From the NCBI GenBank assembly GCA_007258455.2, contig VDFB02000001.1, forward strand, positions 11,169,405-11,233,404: a DNA stretch of 64,000 nt. The letters run 5' to 3'. A program made the position numbers and the translations under genes. The stretch comes from Sequoia sempervirens. Taxonomy: Eukaryota > Streptophyta > Pinopsida > Cupressales > Cupressaceae. The notes under the pieces are model-generated. The model was given only the letters and a program-made list of their open reading frames with translations, was not told where the DNA came from and did no database searches. This document shows positions 32,481 through 42,559 of this stretch, piece after piece (position 1 is the stretch's first letter; each line of letters begins with the position of its first letter).

Positions 32481-34214
32481 CTACTTTTCTACCTCAGTCT
32501 TATCTGACTCTAAGGTTTTCAGCTTTGCCAAGTGTTGGTGGACAACTCTCTTTCTTTCTTCCTTTGTTCTTGCCATTTTGTAAGGATCTTTGGATTTTTC
32601 AATCTGAATCTGAACCTTGAGATCTTGTAGAGTATTCTTAAGAAGTGAGGTTAGAAAATCCTCATCTGGGTCTAAGCTCTCTGATTCAGGGTCAGACAAA
32701 TTCTGCATATGTTTATGACGATCCTTTACATCTTTGAATTTTAACATGAAACTGGAATCAGGAACAACTTCAACTAATTCATACAGATCTTGTAATTCTG
32801 TAATATTTCTACTATCAACAACTTCCCATCCTGGGTTATTTTGTTCAAATATTGCATAAATCTTTGTGCTAGGATTTAATTTCTTAGGACAGTTAGTAGC
32901 ATAATGAGGTCCTTTACAAATAAAACACTTAATTCCTTTGGGGACCTTATTAGTTCTTTTTCTTAGCAAATATGGAGGCATTTTATGAAATTTCCTTCTT
33001 TTATAGGGAACTGCTCTATATTTCTTTTTGTGTCCATATTTACCATGCTTGCTACGTCTAAAAGTGTATTCTCCTTCATAATGTTTTTTCTGAGAACACC
33101 TTTTACATCTGCATTTCCTACCACAGCCCCTTTTCTTAAACTGTTTGAGTTGCTGGAAATCTTTGAGTTGATTAATTGGAGGAAGATCACAAAATTCTTT
33201 TAAATTACATGTGTAGTTGTATTCTTCCTTATTGAGTTGGAGAGCACCCAACAAACATTGCTTTTCCAGCTTATATCTGATCAACCTTTTTATTGTAGGG
33301 AAACTCACATCATCAAGCTATATGTGCTCCTTTCTGATTATATAATCTTGTGCCCATGCACCTAAACCACAGGTTAGAGAGTTCAGGTAATATTGCTTTG
33401 TGGTTAGATCATGCATTTTATTTGCTGCAACCATATAAGATTCAAACATGCAGTTGTATTCATCAAATTTGGCAAAAATTTTAAGCTTGATAGATTGTAG
33501 AATCTTATTGGCTTCTAGGGCTTGATTAGAAATGTCATCACAGAAAAGATCTATTAATAGCCATTTGAACTCATCAAATCCAACTTGAAATATATCATCT
33601 TTTCCTAAATTTTTAGGATCCACTAGAATGGGATCTATTGATTGAGCAGGAATCTTTTTAGGCATTGGGCCTTGGTCTGGAAAATTATTCCACCAATTTC
33701 TCAATTTTTTAGACATAAGCCTTACAGCATAAAGAACCTTTGCAGGTTCTGTCCATGAACCACTTCTTTCAAACAAATTTTCCAATGTGTCAGTCCATGT
33801 TCAAATGGCTTCATATGGATTAACTAATTTATCAATGTTTAAGACATAACCACTGGATGCATAAGGTCGCATCTGCTCAGGCTTGAGGTTCTCTGTGACT
33901 GGTTCTTGCATTTCAATATCCATGGTTAACTTCTTCAATGATTCCCATGGTTCTTTTTCTTCTATTTGCTTATATCTAGAGAAATCTAAAACAATTTCCT
34001 CAAAGTCATTATTTACAGAGGAATCAGAGTCACTAGGACTATCAGAAACATTCAAAATATCTACATCAGAAGATTCAACATCAGATTCTTTATTTGCATA
34101 ACCAAGTTCATCCATGTAGACTGGTTCTTGTTGGTCTTCATCTATTCCCAATTCTGCTAGCCAATCTTTGAGTGGTTCTTTATTAGCCAAGGTATGCTCT
34201 TTAACCTTAGGCAT
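32481..34214 (-). pseudogene. Caulimovirid coat protein with zinc knuckle
   Basis: Three successive frames (34214-33801, 33785-33318, 33308-32481) together form a coat-type protein. It has an acidic Ser/Asp-rich N-terminal part, a core with LRNWWNNF and GFDEFKWLLIDLF, then a basic C-terminal part. In the last frame a knuckle runs from residue 128 to 140 as CFICKGPHYATNC, a CX2CX3HX4C spacing one residue shorter than the retroviral norm. A second Cys/basic cluster lies at residues 62-76 (CGRKCRCKRCSQKKH). The tail is acidic and coiled. The protein would pack viral DNA or RNA. Single stops separate the frames. Confidence 0.8.
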
Positions 34215-34219
34215 AGGGA

Positions 34220-35342
34220 CATGGGGAGTTGGCTTGTGTAAGGGTTTCCTAGAGGTTGAAGCTTTGTCTTCCCCATTGTGCAGAGGTTTACTTCTTTGGA
34301 TTAGAACCTTCTTTGATTTAGGAGGTTCTACAAATTTTCCTTTTTTCTCTCTGTCTTCTTCTTCTAAACTATCCTTACCAACCTGGGATACTCTTATTTT
34401 CTTTGTAAGAATCCATATCCTTTCTAATTTCTTAGCAACAGAGTCTAAGAGATTCTTATTCTCAATATCGGCAACCTTTCTGGAGGTTTCATTGGTCTGC
34501 TGATCAGCATAAATATTGGTAAGGTAGTTGTCTTAATGTTGTTGTGTAGAAATAACAGTTTTTACACTATTATGAACTTGAGTAACATCATAGTTGACAC
34601 TGGTAATGTCATGAGACAGAGTTCCACAATAGTGTTCAACATTCTTTATAGCAGTAAAATGCCTTTGCTGATCTTCAGAGACTATTTCTATCTTATTTAC
34701 AGCTTCTAAAGCCTGGTCACCACTAAATCTAATATCTACAGCCATGTCATCTAAATTTTCTTGTGCAGAGATCATCCATTGTGCCATCCAATTTCTTTGG
34801 GCTTCAGAATTCTTTTGTTTCTTTTCCAGCTCTGTATGAAGTCTGGCTTCATATTTTCCCCACAATCTCCGATCAGGATTGATGACTGTGAAAGTTTCAG
34901 GAGTAGGCCATCTACCTGGTTCATAACTGATAATCTCTTGTTCCTGATTATTGAATTCCATCTTATATTTACTCTTTTTCTCAGATCCAGCCCGTGGGAG
35001 TTTTGACTTAGGTGTCTTCTCTTTCATCATGTAACTTTTCTCTCCCATTTTTGTGAGTTTGATACCTTTTCCTTTTTGATCTTGTTTTTGTTCTGTTTTT
35101 GGAGTCAGGGCAAGCTTTTGGCTAACCTATCGAGCTAATCTATCCATAAGTTTTGGATTACTACTGAGATCAGAGAGGGTTTCCAAAGATGCTCAGGAAG
35201 GATATGGATTTACAGATGGTTTCCTATACATGGGGAATTGGGTAGATCCGATTGATTCTTCTGGATTGTAGTCAAGATATGGCTTATTGGATGTACTTGG
35301 GAAATTGTGTGACATGGAATAAGATCGAGTGAACATGCTTGG
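34220..35342 (-). pseudogene. Caulimovirid region between movement and coat genes
   Basis: The main frame is 35048-34533. Its N-terminal half is Lys/Glu-rich, then PGRWPTPETFTVINPDRRLW near residues 45-64. The C-terminal half has heptad-like spacing (ALEAVNKIEIVSEDQQ), fitting a coiled coil like that of caulimovirid virion-associated proteins. Codons of the same sort extend upstream to about 35342 and downstream to 34220 (Lys-rich) with stops. It could be part of the coat polyprotein or a separate assembly factor. The identity is tentative. Confidence 0.55.
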
Positions 35343-36242
35343 TCATCTACTAGTCGAAGCTTCCAGCTGTGCAAACAATGTTTCATCAGGTAATGCCTGG
35401 AGATCTATGCTGGCAAGCCTACGACTTTGTGTACAAGGTTTTTCAGAGAACACACTTCTAGAAGGAGTTGGAAGTTCTTGGAACTTTGGTTGGGACTGAT
35501 TTATGAGTTTTTCAATGACAGGGAAACCTATATCAAAGCCAGTTGAATCTATATGTCTACCAAAGTCATCAACATTTGTATTTGCTTCCGTATAACTTAC
35601 CCCCGCAAAAAATTTAGGAGGAAAAATAGTATTAAGTAATCTATACACACATCGACCACCTATAGTTGCATACACAGAATCTGGTTGTAGGATGACACCT
35701 TTAACTTGTAACAAAAGACAAAATGCAAATTGAACATATTTTTCATCAAGGTTTATGGTGAAGTTGGGTCTAACAGACATGCGAGCATCTCCACCTTTTT
35801 CTTCATCAGAAGATTTTATGAGGCGACCTCGGAATTGGCCAATGACAGCTTGATCCCAAATTCTACAACGAGTGTCTATCAAACTAGCAAAGTATTCTAC
35901 TCCTATATCATAGTTGAAATGTGGATGTAAAATTATGTCAACTAAAGAGAAATGCACATGGAAGAAACCCTTTGCTTTCCATCTCTTTATGTCATCAGGA
36001 AGTAAGAATGGAAAATAGACTGGACAAATACCAACACCAGAAACCCTAAGATTTATTTCTGATTGTCACACAGAATTCATCATTTTCACCTTTATTCCTT
36101 TCTAAGGATATAAAACAGATATCTTAACATCTGGAAACTTAAAATTACCATTTTCATCTATGAGTTCTTCTTTATCTTGAAAGTGGTTATGGATAACAGA
36201 AGAAAGAGAACTGCTTGCATGCATTGAGCGCTGGCTAGCCAT
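35343..36242 (-). pseudogene. Caulimovirid movement protein, broken
   Basis: The first ATG of the coding strand lies at 36242-36240, about 370 bases after the primer site. Two in-frame stops follow (near 36104-36102 and 36068-36066). The main frame 35957-35343 then carries a 30K-superfamily-like core with several strands: HFSLVDIILHPHF at the start, RCRIWDQAVIGQFRGRLI, MSVRPNFTINLDEKYVQFAF and SVYATIGGRCVYRLL. Its Ser/Pro-rich tail ends ATSR. Movement proteins widen plasmodesmata to let virus pass from cell to cell. The stops mean it is not functional; placement before coat is standard. Confidence 0.7.
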
Positions 36243-36615
36243 GATGGAGAAATGAGAACTTACTTGATTTCGCTAACCCTTTGGCTGCTACGTTTTCCGT
36301 CTTACTGCTCACCCTTCACATGCCTGTCCTTTGGCTTCAACACGGGATTTACAGTCTTATTGTGGGTCCACAACTACTTGAGACAGCTAATTTCGTTTAG
36401 AACCAAAGTTTCCATAAAATGGTTGACAGAACTTAATGAGGCAAGAGTTTTTCCAAAGTCTAGACCACTACCAAGACTATAACAATTATAACACAGACGA
36501 TTTTGACAAAGATTCCAAAACTAGATGAACAATAAATACTTGAATATGTATCCTGGGTTTGTATTTCAAGGTCAAGCATTGTATTCATAAATAACAAGGG
36601 CTACAAATGCAAAGA

Positions 36616-36628
36616 GGTTCTGATACCA
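36616..36628 (-). other. tRNA-Met primer site of the caulimovirid
   Basis: The minus strand reads TGGTATCAGAACC, matching the initiator tRNA-Met 3' end for its first ten bases. Caulimovirids use this site to prime minus-strand DNA, and it defines position 1 of their genome map. Confidence 0.85.
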
Positions 36629-37134
36629 ATATGCGAAATAACAAATATTTCTCTATTAATTATATCATGTGCAAGTTACATTCAACAAGCATTCAGATTC
36701 TGATCATCCAGATCGCACTAGGCGCAGGAGAGAGCATAAGTCTGAGATGCAAACTAGGGACTTTTTTCTAAACAATAGACTCCAATCCTAGACAACTTAT
36801 GCCAAGAATGAGGCATCCTCAACAATTTAAAGGAGAGGCTGAGCTTGTTACCTCATGGCATTTTACAATTAATTTGGAATCCATCCATATGCTTTTGACA
36901 CGTGTCCCACTAACCTACCACACTATGGAGTAGACAGCTATTAAGCATTTTGCCGTAAACACTGACATAGTGGAAAGAAAAGAAAGTCACTTTTAAGACA
37001 CCCGTGAGTGAGAAGGGCCCACTTAATACCCGTAAGTGGCTACAGGGATCTTGCTTTTTAAGACAGGGTTGCATCCTGTTGTCACATCTTAATGTGGGTG
37101 ACATCACGGCATAGACAAGCCCATGTGCTAGCCA
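36629..37134 (-). promoter_or_regulatory. Probable caulimovirid intergenic and leader region
   Basis: No coding frame is conserved here. On the minus strand it lies upstream of the primer site, where the pregenomic promoter sits in related viruses. A TGATGTCAC motif near 37100 resembles plant bZIP (as-1-like) sites, and CCTTTAAATTG near 36830 could serve as a weak TATA box. Activity is not shown. Confidence 0.45.
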
Positions 37135-37422
37135 TCAGAATTGTATCGGATCTAATATTTGATCTGGTAACTCATGGTATGCTCGGACCCAATCTTCAGT
37201 TCTGGGGTTAAAAGCATAATCAATTTGAACCACATAATCCTGGGAATAAGCCTGGTCTAATTCAACTCTTCTGGCAAGGAGTGCTGGTTTGAGATTGATT
37301 TCTATATTTTCAATTTTTACTTCTAGTCTCCATTCACTTCCAGAGGTACAAGAACAACAAGAGGGGAACAAAAAACATACAAGGTTTCTAAAGGGTAGAG
37401 TGTCATCACATAAGCTCGACAT
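37135..37422 (-). CDS. Unassigned open frame at the viral right end
   Basis: A 95-codon open frame with a Cys/Ser-rich start (SCCSCTSGSEW) and an ordinary soluble remainder (ELDQAYSQDYVVQIDYAFNP, then DWVRAYHELPDQILDP). In the viral map it lies just upstream of the leader. It may be the far end of pol or a small separate protein. A further stretch to 37548 has codons such as NYEYPHWVTHVEL in another frame. I do not recognise the product. Composition unlike the AT-rich flanks suggests it was once coding. Confidence 0.4.
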   Translation of the reverse strand: MSSLCDDTLPFRNLVCFLFPSCCSCTSGSEWRLEVKIENIEINLKPALLARRVELDQAYSQDYVVQIDYAFNPRTEDWVRAYHELPDQILDPIQF

Positions 37423-37548
37423 GGGTTACCCAATGCGGATATTCATAGTTTACCAGCCCCCTTACCTGGTTAAACGCTGGCAGCCTCAATTGATCCCCAA
37501 CCCCCATTCTCACTCATGCGGGATCAACATACCTTTCAAGAGGATAAG

Positions 37549-37594
37549 GCATCTCCATCCCATTGATGAATAAAGATCACCCATCTGTTTTCTT
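37549..37594. repeat. 46-bp direct repeat, right copy (virus flank)
   Basis: This is the right copy of 30450-30495 with one difference. Host-like DNA of the broken gene's 3' UTR continues to its right. Confidence 0.85.
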
Positions 37595-38341
37595 CACCAA
37601 GAGGGTAATGACTTTTAATTGGGGTCTTTTTTTTGTATGCCTACATGGAATTTTTGAACATATTTTGTATTGCATATACTTGAAATTGTATGTCTATATG
37701 ACATTCTTGTAAGCCTATATGACTATTTTGTATATATTTTATACTTATATTGACATATATTGATGTATTCCTATATGGATATTTGGTTAATACACAACCT
37801 TTTTTATTGATGGTGTCCATATTTCCATTATAAATCCATGCTTCAATAGATATTTGTAGATGGATTACTTCAAATATTTAAAATCCAAGTGTTTTCCATG
37901 CACTCTTCTTTTATATAAATGTAAATATATAATAAAGTTTGAACATTATTCTCCTATAAGATTATTGAACATTAAATCAATCATATGAATATAGTAATGC
38001 TTCATGCTTCATGTGTATGCTCCATGCTTTATATCATTGAGGAAGACATCTACCATTCCACGTGTATAGTTCATTCCAATTGGAAAATATTAGATATTGG
38101 CCAAGCCAAAATTGGAGAATTAATCGCACCCAATAGGGTGGTCAAATCACCTAGATTTTATGAATTATCGGCCCAATGCATGTCCATTCGTCATCAGTTT
38201 ATTTTATGAGGCATATTTATGTAATAAATTTTCCATAACTATGCATTTAAAATGGACTGATTAATATTTTCACCTGGAATCTCAGAAGCATGTAATAAAT
38301 CACCTACATATTCCCCAATACTATTAAAATAACATTGTGTA
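37595..38341. other. Non-coding DNA right of the virus
   Basis: AT-rich; it probably begins as the 3' flank of the broken multi-exon gene. Repeated tatatgac/ttgtatat phrases lie at 37660-37760, and an atgcttcatgcttcatgtgtatgct stretch at about 37995-38020 resembles the minisatellite at 58.1-58.3 kb. No gene was seen. Confidence 0.4.
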
Positions 38342-38490
38342 TTAGAACCCATTTCACCAATTAAATTTTACAAATAGTTGCTTATGAGGACCCATTTCAC
38401 CAATTAAAATTTACAAAAGTTTCTTATTAAAACCCATTTCACCAATAACATTAAAAAATAATTACATTTGAGGACACATTTCACCAATTT
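38342..38490. repeat. Minisatellite, unit of 42-43 bp
   Basis: The phrase cccatttcaccaat recurs at 38348, 38391, 38433 and (as cacatttcaccaat) about 38475. Each is followed by an A-rich spacer with taaaattta-like sequence. There are about 3.5 diverged units. Confidence 0.8.
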
Positions 38491-39011
38491 TCGTGACACC
38501 TCCATGCTAATCCTAGGGCCATATTGCCTTGAAAATTACAATGAATGTGTTCTCTTAAGGTTTGATTTTCCCAAAACTTAAATGTATCATTGTATAGCCA
38601 CACAAGATTCACCAAATTTTTAATATACCATTTAAAAATCTCATGGAATTTTCCAAATATGGATTGATATAAATACAATCGAAACTATCATTTATTCTTA
38701 CACATTTTGTTCAGTTCTAAACTTGTGAGCTCTCGATCTAGAAGTTGGACTTGGAACCTTGAAGTTGGTCATAGGAAAGTTACAAAATTACAACACAAGC
38801 ATTCTTGCATTAATGAATAGCAAGTTAGTGAAAACCTAAACTTAAAGGTGAGTGATCATTTCTTCATAGTGTTATAAGACTTCTTTATCTCTTTTCCATT
38901 CTTGCTTCAATCTTAAAGATGATATTGAGTAGGGAATAGGATCTATATTCTCTATCCTTGTTAAACAAGAAGACATTTTTTTCCAACTTTTATTTGAAGT
39001 GAGAGATCAAG

Positions 39012-41620
39012 ATGTTGAGTAGCAAGTGCAAAAAGGATAAGAATCCTCAAGGTGGTGAAGGACTAGGAGGCCATCAAAATGCCCAAAACGTAGAGTTACC
39101 ATACAATCTTTCTTTGGAATTAGCAATGATTCTTATCCATCATATCAAGATGGAGCTACATCATCAACTCTTCCACCAAATATTAATGAAGACATTCACA
39201 ATACCTCACCGCCACTGGAAGGTGGGATTGTCATTGGGTTAAATGAGTCAAATGAGGATGGCAATATTGCAGAAGATGTTCCAAGGGATAACTTGGTTTT
39301 CCAAAATGAGATAATTGAGTTGGATGAAAATTATAGGGCCATAGATGACGTTGGTAGCAAGAAAAGAAAAGGAAAATAAAAAATAGGGTGCAAGTGGGAA
39401 ATGACAAGGAATTTTTAGCTTGATTGGGTGTCAAAGTACCCATTCATTGAAGCATTGGTGAAAGAAAACAAACCTCCAAAAAAATACAAGTGTATGATTT
39501 GTAGTTGGAAATTTAAAAGAGACAAGAAGTTGTAGCTAAATCTTGAAACCATAGAAAGGCATATCATTAAAGTATATGAAAAAAAAATCATAGACAGAAA
39601 GGAACAATTAGTAGTACGATGGAAATAAAAGGAAGAATGTCTTCATGTTAAGTATGCCATATAATATGAAGAGCATAGGTGTCGAAGCTTGTTGCATGTG
39701 GAGATACAATTGAGGCTCAATTTGGAAAAGTAATGGAAGGAGCACAACTGGCAAAAACTAGTCAGATGAGTGTTGTTTTTCATATTTTTTCTAGAGGGCA
39801 TCCTATGATAGACTACCTAGAATATTTAAAGTTATATTTTTTGGGTGTTCCTCACTTTCCTAATGCACATTAATCAATAAATGTTGGATGGTAATGGACA
39901 ATTTGTCTTGTTGCAATGGAAAATAAAGATTTAAAAGACAAAATAAAAGATTCAAACTTCATTGCATTATCTTTAGGTGAAGTTACTACAGTAGATAATA
40001 CTTCTTGGGTCTGTATGCATGTGTATACTGTAAAACCATGTGTGCCAAGCTCATCTTCTATGTGTTCATAAAATGAATGAAAATTCAACATTGCAAAATC
40101 TGTTTGAATTGTTCAAGAAAATTTTGAATGAAATTGGAGGTATGGATGACTTGACAATTGCCAAAAAGTTGGTGTGTGTAGGAGTTGATGGAGCTGCAGT
40201 AATGCAAGGTCACAAGACCGGTGTTTACACAAAGTTACAAACTACTTGTGCACCATACATGATTTACATTCATTGCATTTCCCAAAAAATGAATTTAGAA
40301 TTGTAAGCAAGTATCCTATAGTATCAAAAGTTGAAAATCTAGTACGCAAGCTCTACGCATACTTCTGCAAAAGTCCCAAAAGTTTCATAGAATTTCAAAA
40401 TTTTGTTGAGGGAATAATAGCGAGAAATAAGCTTCTTAAGGGTGTTGATACCAGATGGATCTCCTTGCATGGACCAGTGCATCAAGTTCTTTCAAAATAT
40501 CGATCCTTTATTGGAGTAATGTACGAGCATCACAACACAATAGACAAAGCTTTGAACCTCTTATATAGGTTAAGCAATATAAAGACACTCTTGACTTTAG
40601 CTAGTTGTCTCCCCATGCTGGATGAAATGAAAAATCTTATGAAGAAAGCCCAAGATAGAACTATGTATATCTATGAATATAACAAACTATGTAGAATGAC
40701 ATGCATGGCCCTCAATAATCTATATCTAGAGCTAACTTCTAGAAGCCCAAATTTTTAAGATGGCAGAAAATTAGAGATTTCAATCATCCTAAAAATTATT
40801 TATAGTTTAATACAATCAGAAACTTATGTGTCTATGTATGTGGATTTTAGATACCAATGTACCATTTTATGACAGTCATGTGCTCTATCAGAGAAGTCTG
40901 TTACAAAGGAATCTTTTAATGGCATTCTTAAATATGTTCATGATAATTTGAAGGAAATTGCAAAATTGCTTTCCACAGATATTTATAATAAATTCCATCA
41001 ACAAGAAATACTTGAAGCCATGGCTATTGTGTATCCTTAATTTTGGATTTAAGGAAATTGAGGTAGCCCCAACTATTTTGATGATAAAGTAATTATCTTG
41101 GTTGAACACTTATTCAAAAGTGTAAAATACAATGAACAAACAATAGAAGGAATTATAAATGGAGATAAGCTTAGACAACAATGTAAGAATTTTGTAAGAA
41201 GTATGATGGACCAATTTTATTCCATGGAGAAGCCCTTTGAATTGGGATCAATAGAAAAGGCTTGGACAACCTTAGGTCAAAGTAAAATATTGTGTGGTTC
41301 GATATTAGAATATTTCAAACTTGTTGATTTATGTCAAAAAATGATATTGGGGTCAGTGGGGGATGAAAGAGTTTTTAGATCATTGGCATTTTTGAAATCA
41401 AATATATGAAACAAACTAGACAATAATTTGGAAAATTGCTTGAGGGTGTTTGGAACTATGTATAATGTCAAAAAATTTCCTTTTGAAAGGGCACTCACAA
41501 TCTGGAGGTCTATATTTGAAAGAAGAGGGTTATGCAACACTTCAAACATTGGTTGTGGTAGCACTAGCAGTGGGAAAAATGAAAGTGACATAATGAATGT
41601 TGAATTTGAGACTTAGGGAA
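39012..41620 (+). pseudogene. hAT-family transposase, decayed
   Basis: Domains in order: a BED-type zinc finger near 39470-39570 (KYKCMICSWKFKRDKK, then ERHI); a block at 40145-40305 with VCVGVDGAAVMQGHKTGVY and PYMIYIHCISQKMNLEL; and a 170-codon frame at 40246-40758 with VDTRWISLH at the catalytic-core region. The C-terminal hAT dimerisation part is at 41345-41480 (SVGDERVFRSLAFLKSNI, stop, NKLDNNLENCLRVF). Stops and shifts divide it into at least six pieces. Such transposases cut and paste hAT DNA transposons; this type resembles zinc-finger-862-like hAT proteins. I could not find terminal inverted repeats or an 8-bp target duplication. Confidence 0.85.
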
Positions 41621-42559
41621 AAGAAAATGAAGACCATACTTAGAATCAAGATGACTCTTTTACTTTATCTCAAGTTGAATGCCAGTTTTAGGACTCTGAC
41701 TTGACTTGGAAAATGGAAGTGAATTAGCAATTTTTTAGGTATTTATACTGCATTTCATGAATCATATTCCAAACTTTAGTTGATGATATTTTATATTGTA
41801 TTCCATGATACTGAATTTGATATGTGATTCTACATCATTTTTCATAGTTTATAAATTATTTTGATCAATGCCTTATCCGCAATTGAGTCAGAAAATGAAA
41901 AATGCTCCTACAACATACCAACTCATGGCTTATTATAACCTTGTTGCCTTATAATGAGAAACCAAGAAAAGAACAACACTTATCACACTAATTATAAATT
42001 TCTCTTGTATTTCCATTCACATAAATCTTTGATAAATAACTGAAAGGAATATTAATCCCTTCCTTGAACAAAATCTAATAGTTCAACATCCATAACATAA
42101 ACACATGATGTGATATGATAACTTATACATAACCCTTGATTATTTTGAGTCAAAAGATAGTGAATACAATACTAGAGAAAAAGATAGGTCAATGTTCAAA
42201 ATTAAATAAATGCACTTAAGTATTTGAGTCATCTTTTGTTATAATAGAGAAAAATTACAACAATTCCTATCTATGCTATCAAATAGCTTAAACTATGCAA
42301 AAAGAGCTTATAGAGAATTAGATGAAAGATCAAAAAAATAGAATTCTTTGAAATTTTGAATGAGTCTCAGGATTCCCTTTTATAATATAAGGGAAGCAAC
42401 AAGAAAATAAGTGAAGAACCTCATCCAAAAACTTTCTAACAACCAAATTCTTAGACAAGAGGCATAGGAATAAAAGCATAGGTCCACTCATAGACTGGGT
42501 AAAAAATTATACTTTTCATTCTATGTGTTAAACATATCCTCATAAGGCCAATCATTAGC
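41621..42559. other. Non-coding AT-rich interval
   Basis: No gene or repeat was recognised. It may contain the right end of the hAT element and the downstream flank of the next minus-strand pseudogene. Confidence 0.4.

Larger units (their letters stand above)
30496..37548 (-). mobile_element. Endogenous caulimovirid, near full length
   Basis: On the minus strand the order is leader with a tRNA-Met primer site, movement protein, a coiled-coil-like region, coat protein with zinc knuckle, aspartic protease, RT and RNase H. This is the gene order of Caulimoviridae, plant DNA pararetroviruses. There is no LTR and no integrase, which excludes an LTR retroelement. The length of 7,053 bp is close to a whole caulimovirid genome, but RNase H is cut at the left end. 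Stops and shifts occur in most genes, so it is not infectious as it stands. Endogenous caulimovirids are described from gymnosperms; assignment to a named genus needs a tree. Confidence 0.9.

Noticed and set aside
33883..34503. Plus-strand open frames opposite the viral coat region
   Set aside because: They mirror the viral minus-strand codons and show no protein signature of their own.
30450..37594. 46-bp repeats as viral terminal redundancy of a circular genome (about 7.1 kb period)
   Set aside because: The period fits a caulimovirid genome, but the repeat contains host-like codons, stop and AATAAA in phase with an upstream exon, and viral RNase H stops at its edge. Kept only as the alternative explanation.
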